This document shows, piece after piece, positions 48,620 to 56,921 of a stretch of DNA of 64,000 bases. The stretch's first letter is position 1. Each line of letters begins with the position of its first letter. Source of the DNA: Microbispora hainanensis (GTDB lineage Bacteria > Actinomycetota > Actinomycetes > Streptosporangiales > Streptosporangiaceae); the NCBI RefSeq assembly GCF_036186745.1, contig NZ_CP108086.1, forward strand, positions 6,820,001 to 6,884,000. The letters run 5' to 3'. The notes under the pieces were generated by a model that was not told the DNA's origin, did not search any database, and saw only the letters and a program-made list of their open reading frames with translations. Position numbers and translations under genes: made by a program.

Positions 48620-49804
48620 TCACGGAGTGGTGGTCACGACCTTCTCGGCCTCGCCATCCCATTCGACGAGTACGCCGGGGACGCGCATGTCGTTGCCGTC
48701 GAAGCCGAGCCGTCCCATGGCGCCCTCGAAGCCCTCCGCGGCGACCTTGGCCAAGCCCTGCTGGATCCCGTCACGGGTGGCCGATCCGGACGCCTTGATG
48801 GCCCGGGCGAGCCACCACGCCGCGTCGTATCCCTCGGCCGCGTACTGGTCGGGGAGCGCGTTGAACTTGGCCTGGAAGTTCTTGATGAACTCCGCCGCCT
48901 TGCCCTGGCTCTGCGCGGGCGAGAAGTCGGTCGGGTAGACGACCCCCTTGCCGTACTCCCCCGCGCTCTTGAGGTTGCCGCCGCCCTGCACCGAGGTGCC
49001 GAGGACCAGGCCGTCGTATCCTGCCTGCCGCAGCTGCTTCAGCGCGGTCACCGACTGCGGGGCGGTGAGGAAGAACAGCGCCGCATCCGGCTTCTTCTCC
49101 GCGATCAGCCGCGTCGGCGAGGTGAAGTCCTGCGTCGTGGCCTGTACGGCGGTGCTGGAGACGACGGTGAGGCCGCTCTTGCCCGCGAGGTCCGGCATCG
49201 TCTTCTCCGCGAGCTGGGCGAAGGTCGGGAACGTGGCGTTGTAGAGGACGGTGACATTCTTCAGGCCCTTGGCCGCCAGATATTCGGTGGCGAGGTGGTA
49301 GTAGGTGTCCATCGGGGACGTGGCACGGAAGGTGTACTTGCCGATCACGACGCCGTCGGAGCCGGCCTGGGTGAACACGATCGGCGTCCTGCTGCGCTCG
49401 GCGACCGGGGCCACCGCCGCCGCCTGCTGGCCCGCGGCGGGCCCGAGAATGGCCGCGACGCCGCTGTCGGCGATCGCGCTGGTGACCTCGCTGGACGCCG
49501 TCTCGATGCTGTTGGCGCTGTCCTTCTCGGTGACCGTGATCTTCACGCCTTCGCCGAGGAAGTTGCTGTTGTTGATCTCCTCCACCGCGAGCTGCGTGCC
49601 CTTCACCGCGCCCAGACCGGCGTAGGCGACCGGCCCGGTGGTGTCGCGGACGCCGACGAGCTTGATCTCGGCCGGCAGCTTTCCCTCCCCCGCCGACTCA
49701 GCCGCCGTGTTCTCGCCGCCGCTTCCGCAGGCGGCCGCCACCAGCGACAGTCCGGCGATCATCGTGATGCCCGCGCCGCGAGCCCATCTGAGCCGAAGTG
49801 ACAT
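48620..49804 (-). CDS. Liv-type substrate-binding lipoprotein (cassette 1)
   Basis: 394 residues. Signal peptide with lipobox LVAAAC, then a type I periplasmic binding fold (IKLVGVRDTTGPVAYAGLGAVKGTQLAVEEIN; AAILGPAAGQQAAAVAPVAE; YAAEGYDAAWWLARAIK). The ligand is not necessarily an amino acid: in actinomycetes such systems also import aromatic and alicyclic acids. Operator site D lies 12 nt upstream. Confidence 0.92.
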   Translation of the reverse strand: MSLRLRWARGAGITMIAGLSLVAAACGSGGENTAAESAGEGKLPAEIKLVGVRDTTGPVAYAGLGAVKGTQLAVEEINNSNFLGEGVKITVTEKDSANSIETASSEVTSAIADSGVAAILGPAAGQQAAAVAPVAERSRTPIVFTQAGSDGVVIGKYTFRATSPMDTYYHLATEYLAAKGLKNVTVLYNATFPTFAQLAEKTMPDLAGKSGLTVVSSTAVQATTQDFTSPTRLIAEKKPDAALFFLTAPQSVTALKQLRQAGYDGLVLGTSVQGGGNLKSAGEYGKGVVYPTDFSPAQSQGKAAEFIKNFQAKFNALPDQYAAEGYDAAWWLARAIKASGSATRDGIQQGLAKVAAEGFEGAMGRLGFDGNDMRVPGVLVEWDGEAEKVVTTTP

Positions 49805-49816
49805 CGGTCGCTCCAA

Positions 49817-49842
49817 GTATGCAAATGATAAGCATGAATTGG
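49817..49842. promoter_or_regulatory. Operator site D upstream of cassette 1
   Basis: On the minus strand, TTCATGCTTATCATTTGCAT. This matches site C (TCATGCTTATGATTACCAT) at about 15 of 19 positions. Confidence 0.5.
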
Positions 49843-49892
49843 TTTTCCCAAGATAGGTTTGCGCCGGGCCGATGTCCAGGCTTGCGCGGGTG

Positions 49893-50768
49893 TTACTTCC
49901 GCGTGACATGCGGGCGGACGCCCGGCCGGTGAGGCACGGGGGCCGCGTCGCCGTCCGCCTCCAGCAGACGTCCGGTGTGGCACACGCGCCCGCTCCGGAT
50001 GCGGGCCGCCAGGTCGCCGGCGATCCGACCGAGCAACCGGCGGCCGTCCTCGGCGGTGGCCGTCGCGTGGTTACCGAGGACGGCGACGTCTCCGGACGAG
50101 CGCCGGGACATCGGCCGGGCCTCGACCGGGCTCACCAGGCCGGGGGCGAGGTGCAGCATGAGCGAGGTCGTGACGTGACCGGCGGGCAGGTCGCCGTTCT
50201 CGGCCGTACAGGGCACCCAGGCCGCGTCGCGCCCTTCGTGCCGCGACTGCACGACCGCGGCTGCGACCGCGTCCAGGTTGCCGTCGCAGCCATTGATGAT
50301 CACGGTTCGCCCGGCCCAGCGTGACAGCGACCGGATCAGCTCCACCAGCAGAAGCTGGAGCGTGTCGGTCCCGATGGACATGACGCCCGGGAAGTTCGCG
50401 CGAGCGTCCCCGTCGGAGCCGGGACGCGCGCCGAGGTGGTCGTCCCCCGCACCGTACGCGATGGCGGGCGCCACGACCACGGATTCCTCCGGGCACACCC
50501 GGCGCAGGCGGGCGGCCGTGGCCCGTGCCACCGCCGTCGAGATCACCGTGTCGGTCTGCGGCGGCAGGCACGTGCCGGACCGCCCCGTCGATCCGAGCGG
50601 GACCAGGACGGTCGGCGCGTGCGGCGACGCGGGCCACGCCACGGCCGCGAGGCATTGTTCGTCCACCCCGCCCGCATGGGCGGCCAGATCACAAGCGGGC
50701 GCGATCCCGCCCCCGGCGTTCTCCTCGACAGCCCCGGCGTGCGGCGAGGCGCCATTGCCACTTCCCAT
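49893..50768 (-). CDS. Creatininase/MftE-family protein with lost metal ligands
   Basis: 291 residues from ATG 50768, with AAGGAGG 9 nt upstream. The fold markers of mycofactocin-type creatininase MftE are clear: VLVPLGST, APAIAYGAGDDH, FPGVMSIGTDTLQLLLVELIRS, SLMLHLAPGLVSPVEARP. The metal site is eroded: GSTEQHG reads GSTGRSG, NGHGGN reads NGCDGN, and the HAG-x-x-ETS motif reads PAGHVTTS. Only the Asp of QTDT seems kept. It is likely a pseudoenzyme or a decaying gene. No other mycofactocin gene is present. Confidence 0.72.
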   Translation of the reverse strand: MGSGNGASPHAGAVEENAGGGIAPACDLAAHAGGVDEQCLAAVAWPASPHAPTVLVPLGSTGRSGTCLPPQTDTVISTAVARATAARLRRVCPEESVVVAPAIAYGAGDDHLGARPGSDGDARANFPGVMSIGTDTLQLLLVELIRSLSRWAGRTVIINGCDGNLDAVAAAVVQSRHEGRDAAWVPCTAENGDLPAGHVTTSLMLHLAPGLVSPVEARPMSRRSSGDVAVLGNHATATAEDGRRLLGRIAGDLAARIRSGRVCHTGRLLEADGDAAPVPHRPGVRPHVTRK

Positions 50769-50799
50769 CGTTTCCCGCCTCCTTACCCCCACTCCCATC

Positions 50800-50822
50800 T
50801 TATATAATCATTATTATAGTTT
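50800..50822. promoter_or_regulatory. Operator site F upstream of the creatininase-like gene
   Basis: ATAAT-C-ATTAT (50804-50814) inside TATATAATCATTATTATAGT. On the minus strand, AACTATAATAATGATTA closely parallels site E (AACTATGGTAATGATTA). Confidence 0.5.
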
Positions 50823-50910
50823 GCGAACACGCCGCTCGAAGGATAGAGCGAAGGAGAGCAGTGCGCGCCGGGCGGGAGCCCGGCAGCGCGTAACGGCACC
50901 CACCGAGCTT

Positions 50911-51072
50911 TCAGGCGTACTCCGCGGGGGCGGGCAGCCCCCTGGCCGGCCAGCCGCCGTCCAAGGGCAGCGTGACGCCGTCGAGGTCGACCCCGACCAC
51001 GGGATGCCCCTCCTCGGCGAATCGCGCGGCGATCGCCCGGCCGATGCCCCGCGCCGCACCGGTCACGACGAC
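50911..51072 (-). pseudogene. Internally deleted SDR gene
   Basis: Reading [18 protein letters not shown] and [14 protein letters not shown], then directly [11 protein letters not shown] and stop. The first part is the N-terminal Rossmann segment of an SDR and the second is its C-terminal end, so about 190 residues are missing in between. An in-frame TGA precedes the first codon. It is a clear relic; the original substrate is unknown. Confidence 0.8.
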
Positions 51073-51127
51073 TCACGGCTCCGGCTGCTCTCCATCGCGC
51101 CGGCCTCTCTCCTCTTCCCATAACCAA

Positions 51128-51148
51128 AGTAATCATTACCATAGTTAG
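51128..51148. promoter_or_regulatory. Operator site E upstream of the FAD dehydrogenase relic
   Basis: GTAAT-C-ATTAC followed by CATAGTTA. On the minus strand, TATGGTAATGATTAC. It lies about 40 nt before an ATG (51169, GAGAAGAG upstream) that probably once started the relic gene. Confidence 0.5.
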
Positions 51149-51308
51149 GGGTCCTCCCGAGAGAAGAGATGCACGTGGAAGCAGCCATCGGCGCGCGGCC
51201 TCCCGCCGCCCTCCACACCTCCCACACGGACGCTCCGGCTCACCGGACCCCGGCGTCGCCTCCCTCCGATCGCCGGCGGTGGAGGGGGCGCGCGGCTGAA
51301 CACGCGTT

Positions 51309-52046
51309 TTCGATGTGATCGTGCTCGGCACCGGCGCGGCGAGGCTCATCGCCGCGCTCGCCGCCGCCGAGTCCGGCGCCTCGGTCGGTTTGTACGAAAA
51401 GAGCCGGTTGATCGGCGGCACCACCTGCCTGTCGAGCGGCGTCGCCTGGATCCCCGTGAACCCGTACGCCGCGGCCGCGAGCTGGTGATCAGCGACGGCG
51501 CGGTGACCGGCGTACGGTTCGAGGGCGGGGACGGCGAGTTCGAGGTCGGCGCGGACCGGGCGGTCATCCTCGCCACCGGCGGCTTCGAATGGGACCGCGT
51601 GACCTGGTCCGCGACTTCCTGCGCGGCCCGATCGACACACCCGCAGGCGTGCCCGCCAACACCGGCGACGGGCTGCGGATGGCGATGAAGGCCGGCGCGA
51701 TGCTCGGCAACATGCGCGAGGCGTGGTGGGTGCCCGTCGTCGAGCTTCCGGGCCAGCGGAACTACGGCGAGCAGGCGGTCAGCCTCGTGCTGCGCGAGCG
51801 GACGCTGCCGCGGTCCATCATGGTCAACCGCACCGGCCGCCGCTTCGCCAACGAGGCCGCCAACTACAACGCGCTCGGCGGCTCGGCGTCGACGGCGCCG
51901 TGATCCCCGGCCTGTTCGCCGCGGGCAACGCGATGGCGGGCGTCACCGGCATGGTCTACGGCGGCGCGGGCGGCACCCTCGGGCCCGCCCTGGTCTTCGG
52001 CTACCGCGCGGGCCGCGCCGCCGCCCGCGCCTCACGCGGCGCCTGA
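51309..52046 (+). pseudogene. Fragmented FAD-dependent dehydrogenase (KstD/3-ketosteroid dehydrogenase-like)
   Basis: Pieces of one flavoprotein appear in shifting frames: FDVIVLGTGAARLIAALAAAES, then GGTTCLSSGVAWIPVNPYA ending in a stop near 51488; DRAVILATGGFEWD; GPIDTPAGVPANTGDGLRMAMKAGAML to about 51902; and finally IPGLFAAGNAMAGVTGMVYGGAGGTLGPALVFGYRAG to 52046. Compared with about 500-560 residues expected, large parts are deleted and at least three frameshifts are needed. The C-terminal GN-x-A-x-x-x-G-x-x-Y-x-G-A-G-x-T-x-GPA pattern is typical of KstD-like enzymes. Confidence 0.8.
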
Positions 52047-52119
52047 CAGCGCGCCCCCCTGACCGCCACCGCCGGTGGAGCGGCTTCCGCGTCCGCCGGC
52101 GGGGCATACGTCCCGTGGC

Positions 52120-52602
52120 TCAGGCGGGGGCGGCCCCGGTCCACTCCCGGGTCCCGCCGACGGCGGCCACCCGCTCGACCATGATCCGCTTGTGCGCGAA
52201 CCGCAGCTCACCGCCCACCTCGCGCAGCGAGTCGGAGTATCGGCCGATCACGAAGCGGGTGCCGTCCGGGTCGAACATCACCGCCTGGAAGTACGCCTCG
52301 GCACGGACCAGGCCGCCGTCCTCCGGATAGGCCCGCACGTTGGTGATCATGTGCTTGCTGCCCAGCGTCGGCGAGTCGCGGAAGGCCCGGTAGACGTCGA
52401 GAAAGGGCTCCCTGCCGGTGTGCGTGCCGTCGACGCGCGTGATCGCCACATCGTCGGCGATCAGCTCGCCGAGCGCGTCCACGTCGCCCTCGTCCACCGC
52501 CCGAGCGTAGGCGTACAGCAACTGCGCCACACGGGCCGACAGGTCGGGGTCCGCCACGGCGCGGAATCCGCCGCCGTCCGTCGTCACGGTCTGGTTCTCC
52601 AC
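52120..52602 (-). CDS. SnoaL/NTF2-like protein (2)
   Basis: 160 residues from GTG 52602. SnoaL-like domain: VAQLLYAYARAVDEGDVDALGELIADDVAI, then KHMITNVRAYPEDGGLVRAEAYFQAVM, FVIGRYSDSLREVGGELRFAHKRIMVER. Related to small hydratase/isomerase-like or dioxygenase-beta-like proteins. It follows the PPOX-like gene by 7 bp. Function unknown. Confidence 0.78.
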   Translation of the reverse strand: MENQTVTTDGGGFRAVADPDLSARVAQLLYAYARAVDEGDVDALGELIADDVAITRVDGTHTGREPFLDVYRAFRDSPTLGSKHMITNVRAYPEDGGLVRAEAYFQAVMFDPDGTRFVIGRYSDSLREVGGELRFAHKRIMVERVAAVGGTREWTGAAPA

Positions 52603-52609
52603 TGTCCGA

Positions 52610-53134
52610 TCACTCCTTGGAATCGGCCCGTCCGGCGGAGCCCGAACCGCCGCGGCCGTCGCCCGGCATCTTGCGCGAGTCATGGCTGACGGCGATCTTC
52701 ACCGGATGCACCTCGAAGATCACCCGGTTGGGACTGTCCAGCAGCCGGACCATCGCGGCGGGATCGCCGGGCGCCAGCTTCGCCGCCAGGCGCGGCAGCA
52801 TCCGCCGCTTGGTCTCCTCGTCGTCCCGCCGCAGGGCGATGCCGCGTACGGCCAGCATGCGGCGGCCGGGGAGCGTGGTCCCCGAGTTGGAGACGACGAG
52901 CGTCACCCGCGGGTCTCTGCCGATCGCCTCGGCGTGCGCGCGTCCCCGCACCGCGGTCAGCCAGAAACGGCCCTCCTCGTACAGGAAGCTCATGACGACC
53001 CCGGCGGGCCAGCCCTCCGCGGCGGTGAAGACGAAGGTGCACTCGCTCTGCGCGGTCAGCAGCTCATGCCGGCCGTCGGCGTCGAGCCGCAGTGACCGCA
53101 GGTCTTCTATGTCGTCGATGCCCACCCGGCCCAT
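52610..53134 (-). CDS. Pyridoxamine-5'-phosphate-oxidase-like FMN/F420-binding protein
   Basis: 174 residues from ATG 53134. Split-barrel fold: LLTAQSECTFVFTAAEGWPAGVVMSFLYEEGRFWLTAVRGRAHAEAIGRDPRVTLVVSNSG, then MLAVRGIALRRDDEE. In actinomycetes this family includes F420- and FMN-dependent reductases. It is co-directional with livF (74-bp gap). Confidence 0.8.
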   Translation of the reverse strand: MGRVGIDDIEDLRSLRLDADGRHELLTAQSECTFVFTAAEGWPAGVVMSFLYEEGRFWLTAVRGRAHAEAIGRDPRVTLVVSNSGTTLPGRRMLAVRGIALRRDDEETKRRMLPRLAAKLAPGDPAAMVRLLDSPNRVIFEVHPVKIAVSHDSRKMPGDGRGGSGSAGRADSKE

Positions 53135-53208
53135 ACGCGTGTGCGCTCCTTCCAGTTCGGTCACGGTACGGCGAGGCCGGGGCATGCCCTCGCCCTCGCC
53201 GTACCGGA

Positions 53209-53931
53209 TCAGCTCTCCGAGACCAGCGCCGCCTCGCCGAGGAAGGCGCGCAGGACCGATGAATTGGAGCGGGCGTCCTTGGCCGTGCCGCTGAAGACGA
53301 CCTCGCCGCGGGCGACGACGGCGACGTCATCGGCGACCTCCAGGCCGGCTTCGGCGTTCTGCTCGACCATCAGCACCCCGATGCCCGAGTCGGCCATGGC
53401 GCGGATGCTGCCGAGCACCGTGTCGACCATGGTCGGGGCCAGGCCCATCGACGGCTCGTCCAGCATCATGATCTTCGGCTTGGCCATGAGGGCCCGGCCG
53501 AAGGCGAGCATCTGCTGCTCGCCGCCGGACAGGAGCCCGGCGGCCCCGTCCTGGCGCTCCTTGAGCACCGGGAACATCTCGAAGACGCGGTCCAGGATGG
53601 CGCCGGTCTCCCCGCGGGCCGTGGTGTAGCCGCCCATCCGGAGGTTCTCCATGACGGTCAACGGGGCGAAGACGCGGCGGCCCTCGGGCACCAGGACCAG
53701 CCCGCGCTTGACGATCTTGTGTGCCGGCAGGCCCGTGATCGTCTCCCCGTCCAGGACGACGGAGCCCGAGTCGGGCTTGTGCAGGCCGGCGGCCGACCGC
53801 AGCGTGGTCGTCTTGCCCGCTCCGTTGGCGCCGAGGACCAAGGTGACCTTGCCCGGCTCCGCCGACAGCGTCATGCCGCGCACCGCGGTGACCTTGCCGT
53901 AGCTGACGTGCAGGTCCCGGATCTCAAACAT
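53209..53931 (-). CDS. Liv-type ABC transporter ATP-binding protein LivF
   Basis: 240 residues. Walker A GANGAGKTT, signature LSGGEQQMLAFGRALM, Walker B IMMLDEPSMGLAP, H-loop MVEQNAEAGL. KRGLVLVPEGRRVFAPLTVMENL is characteristic of LivF. It is the only LivF in the window. ATG 53931 has GGTGGAG upstream and overlaps livG2 by 8 bp. Confidence 0.93.
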   Translation of the reverse strand: MFEIRDLHVSYGKVTAVRGMTLSAEPGKVTLVLGANGAGKTTTLRSAAGLHKPDSGSVVLDGETITGLPAHKIVKRGLVLVPEGRRVFAPLTVMENLRMGGYTTARGETGAILDRVFEMFPVLKERQDGAAGLLSGGEQQMLAFGRALMAKPKIMMLDEPSMGLAPTMVDTVLGSIRAMADSGIGVLMVEQNAEAGLEVADDVAVVARGEVVFSGTAKDARSNSSVLRAFLGEAALVSES

Positions 53932-54685
53932 GCTGGCTCCACCGCTTTCCCAGGTACGCCTCGCGCACCGCCGGCTCCCGTACGACGCCCGCCGGATCAC
54001 CCTGCGCGATCAGCTTGCCGAAGTTCATCGCGAACAGGTGGTCGCAGGTGTCGACCATCATCTGGACGTCGTGCTCGACGATCAGCTGTGTCAGGCCCTC
54101 CTTCTGCAGCTCGCGCATCAGGGCCGAGACCTCCTGCCGCTCCGACTGGTTCATGCCGGCCGTGGGCTCGTCGAGCAGCAGCAGCCTCGGCCGGGCGACG
54201 ATCGCGCGGGCGATCTCCACCCGCCGCTGCACGCCGTACGAGAGCTCGCCGGGCCGGTGCCGCTCCAGGCCGTTCAGCCCCGTGCGCTCGATGGCCTCGC
54301 GCACGCCGTCCGCGCCGCCCCGCCCGCCGGCCCGGTCGGCGCCGAGCCGGATGTTCTCCTCGACGGTCAGGCCGGGCAGCAGCCGTACGGTCTGGAACGT
54401 TCGGGCGACGCCGCGCCGCGCGACCCGTGCGGCCGGGAGGGTGTGGTATTCCTCCCCGTCCAGGAGGAGCGCGCCGGCCGTCAGCTCCACGAACCGGGTG
54501 ATCGCCGCCAGCAGGGTGCTCTTGCCGGAGCCGTTGGGGCCCAGAATCCCGAAGATCTTGCCCTCGGTGAGCTCGATGGACAGGCCGTCCACGGCCTTCA
54601 CTCCCCCGAAGTGGACGGCGGCGTCCCTCACCTGGAGCAGCGGGGCGCCACTCGCCCGATTCCCCGTCATCGGCTCGCCTGTCAT
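53924..54685 (-). CDS. Liv-type ABC transporter ATP-binding protein LivG (cassette 2)
   Basis: 253 residues. Walker A GPNGSGKST, ARTFQTVRLLPGLTVEENIRL, signature LSYGVQRRVEIARAI, Walker B LLLLDEPTAGMN. It is a close paralogue of the LivG at 45899 (nearly identical DEPTAGMN-to-HLFAM stretch). It overlaps livM2 (ATGA). Confidence 0.93.
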   Translation of the reverse strand: MTGEPMTGNRASGAPLLQVRDAAVHFGGVKAVDGLSIELTEGKIFGILGPNGSGKSTLLAAITRFVELTAGALLLDGEEYHTLPAARVARRGVARTFQTVRLLPGLTVEENIRLGADRAGGRGGADGVREAIERTGLNGLERHRPGELSYGVQRRVEIARAIVARPRLLLLDEPTAGMNQSERQEVSALMRELQKEGLTQLIVEHDVQMMVDTCDHLFAMNFGKLIAQGDPAGVVREPAVREAYLGKRWSQHV

Positions 54686-55611
54686 GCGGGCGTCCCCTCC
54701 GCTCGCGGGGACGCCGTCCTGCGGTCCCCGTCATCCGGTCCGGCGTCCCCCGGTCCGGCCGCCCTGCGGGAACGCTGCCAGGAACGGTAGGCGTCGGTGA
54801 CGACACCGATCAGACCGCCCGGCACCCAGATGGCCGCGAGCGCCACGATCACGCCGTAGATCACCTTCTGGAACTGGCCGGAGAACTCCAGCACGCTGGG
54901 CAGCCAGGTGAAGATCACCGCACCGATGAACGCCCCGGCCCAGGAGCGCGACCCGCCCACGATGATCATCGTGAGGGCGAGGGTCACCAAGGAGAAGCCG
55001 ATGTCGGTGGGGGCGATGGTGGTGCGCAGCAGCACGTTGAACCCGCCGGCGCAGGCGCCGAGCAGCGCACTGATCACGAAGGCGAGCTGCCGGTAGTAGC
55101 GGACCTCCACGCCCATCGCGGCGGCGAGCTCGGGGTCCTCGCGCACCGCCTCCACCCGGCGGCCGAACCGGCCGCGCTCGCTGAGCGCGAGCAGCACGAC
55201 GACGACCAGCGAGGTCAGCGCCACGTGCACGGTGCCCACGTCCGAGATCGCGCCGAACAGGCCGCTGGGGCCGCCGGTCAGCTCGCCTCCGTTGGCCACG
55301 ACCACCGTGACGATCAGGTCGAACGCGATGGTGGCCATGCCGAGGTAGAGGCCGCCGAGCCGGCTGAGGACCAGCGCGAGCAGATAGCCCGTCACCGCGG
55401 CCAGCAGCATGCCCGCGCCCATGGCGAGCGGTGCCGGCCAGCCGAGGCGGATGACGATGATCGCCGTGGTGTACGCGCCGACGCCGTAACAGCCGACCCC
55501 CGCGAAGGAGAAGACGCCGAAGCGGATGGGCACCTGCAGGCTCAGGGCGGTGAGCAGTCCGACGAACGTGGACTGGATCAGGATGATGTTGCTGTCGTAC
55601 CAGGCCGTCAT
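54682..55611 (-). CDS. Liv-type ABC permease LivM (cassette 2)
   Basis: 309 residues, about nine helices. GVFSFAGVGCYGVGAYTTA, LYLGMATIAFDLIV, REDPELAAAMGVEVRYYRQLAFVISA, SRSWAGAFIGAVIFTW. It parallels the LivM at 46683 throughout. The acidic/Gly-rich C-terminal tail differs. ATG 55611 overlaps livH2. Confidence 0.92.
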   Translation of the reverse strand: MTAWYDSNIILIQSTFVGLLTALSLQVPIRFGVFSFAGVGCYGVGAYTTAIIVIRLGWPAPLAMGAGMLLAAVTGYLLALVLSRLGGLYLGMATIAFDLIVTVVVANGGELTGGPSGLFGAISDVGTVHVALTSLVVVVLLALSERGRFGRRVEAVREDPELAAAMGVEVRYYRQLAFVISALLGACAGGFNVLLRTTIAPTDIGFSLVTLALTMIIVGGSRSWAGAFIGAVIFTWLPSVLEFSGQFQKVIYGVIVALAAIWVPGGLIGVVTDAYRSWQRSRRAAGPGDAGPDDGDRRTASPRAEGTPA

Positions 55612-56498
55612 GTCCGGCGCACCTCTTTGCGGCCGAAGAGCCCCTCGCTCTTGAACAGGAGGACGGCGAGGATCACGCCGAACGAGACCGCGTCCACCCA
55701 CAGGCCGGAGGTCTGGGTCAGCACGATCGTCTCGGCGAGGGCCAGCACGTAGGACCCGACGACGACCCCCGCCATGCTGCCGACGCCGCCGAGGATCACC
55801 GCGGCGAACGCCTTGATCAGCAAGGTGTCGCCGCTGTCCGGCGTGATCGCGCCGAGATGGTAGGTGAGCATCACCCCGGCGAACCCGGCCAGGGCTCCGG
55901 CGACGGCCATGCTGCCCAGTCCGAGCACCCGCCGGTTGACGCCCATCAGCGAGGCCGTCTCCGGGTCGACGCCGAGCGACCGCAGCGCCAGGCCGGACCG
56001 CGACATGCGCAGCCAGGCGATCACGGCGACCGCGATGAGCAAGGCCGCGGCGACCACCAGGATCTGGGTGTTGGTGATCCGGAAGCCCAGCAGGACGTAG
56101 GTCTTCGTCGCGTAGCTGGACGCGGAGAAGCCGAAGGGGTTGCTGCCGGTCTCCTCCTCGGCGACGGCCAGCGGGATCGCGGCGACGCCGATGCCGCCGA
56201 TGAGGATCTGCATCTCCCCGCTGCGCAGGTCCTTGGCGCGCTGCAGGATCGGCTGGAAGGCCAGCACCTGGACCGCCACCGAGAGCGCCGCGCCCACCAG
56301 GGCGCCGATCACGATCAACGCGAGCATGGGGAGCCGCACCTGCTCGACGATGACGTAGGACGCGAAGGCGGCGAACATGAAGATCGCGCCGTGGGCGAAG
56401 TTGAGGATGCCGATGGTGCCCCAGACGAGGCTCATCCCGAGTGCGAAGAGCAGATAGATCGACCCGAGCGACAGGGCGTTGATCAGATCTTGGAGCAC
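55608..56498 (-). CDS. Liv-type ABC permease LivH (cassette 2)
   Basis: 296 residues, GTG start. GSIYLLFALGMSLVWGTIGILNFAHGA, RSLGVDPETASLMGVNR, KAFAAVILGGVGS, end GLFGRKEVRRT. Same length as LivH of cassette 1. The truncated binding-protein relic lies 47 bp upstream. Confidence 0.93.
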   Translation of the reverse strand: MLQDLINALSLGSIYLLFALGMSLVWGTIGILNFAHGAIFMFAAFASYVIVEQVRLPMLALIVIGALVGAALSVAVQVLAFQPILQRAKDLRSGEMQILIGGIGVAAIPLAVAEEETGSNPFGFSASSYATKTYVLLGFRITNTQILVVAAALLIAVAVIAWLRMSRSGLALRSLGVDPETASLMGVNRRVLGLGSMAVAGALAGFAGVMLTYHLGAITPDSGDTLLIKAFAAVILGGVGSMAGVVVGSYVLALAETIVLTQTSGLWVDAVSFGVILAVLLFKSEGLFGRKEVRRT

Positions 56499-56545
56499 GG
56501 GGATTCACCCCGTTTCGCGCTGTCGCAGCGTCGCACGTGCGCCTC

Positions 56546-56750
56546 TCAGGCCTTGGAGGGGAGCAGGATTTCCCCGGCGCCGTCCCACTGGACCGGCACG
56601 CCGGGAGGCCGCAGGCCGCGGTTCTCGAAGGTCAGCGTGCCGAGCGCCCTCGAAGCCCTCGACGGCCACGGCGTCCAGGCCGGCGAGCGTGGTGTCCCCC
56701 AGAAGAGCGAGCCCTCTCCTGCGTGTCAACGCGATCCCTTCTCGATTCAC
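56546..56750 (-). pseudogene. Relic of a third Liv-type substrate-binding protein
   Basis: GTG 56750 with GGAGGT upstream begins a signal-peptide-like start (LTRRRGLALLG). The frame then jumps directly to the C-terminal end of a binding protein: GLDAVAVEGFEGA, a frameshift, then GTLTFENRGLRPPGVPVQWDG and stop at 56546. The intact paralogues end GLDAVAAQGFDGAMGKIAFEG and GLAKVAAEGFEGAMGRLGFDG. Roughly 330 residues are deleted. Confidence 0.82.
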
Positions 56751-56770
56751 CCGGACCTCCAGGGCCGTTC

Positions 56771-56793
56771 TATGTTTATGATTATGATTATTA
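56771..56793. promoter_or_regulatory. Operator site G upstream of the binding-protein relic
   Basis: TATGTTTATGATTATGATTA, resembling site C (ATGCTTATGATTACCAT). It lies 21 bp before the relic's GTG. The rest of 56794-56921 holds no gene. Confidence 0.45.
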
Positions 56794-56921
56794 GGCGGTA
56801 GGGTATGTGTTCTGGCAGGTCGTGTCCAGGGTTCGCGGAAGACCGGATTCCAGATGGGTCACCCGCGCGGTGCCGGAGGGGGCGGGCGGCGAGCCGGGCG
56901 GAGTCCGCCGCCCGCTCCCGG

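Noticed and set aside
49893..50768. Mycofactocin biosynthesis cluster
   Set aside because: Only an MftE-like protein with lost ligands is present; no precursor peptide, radical SAM or glycosyltransferase gene is nearby.
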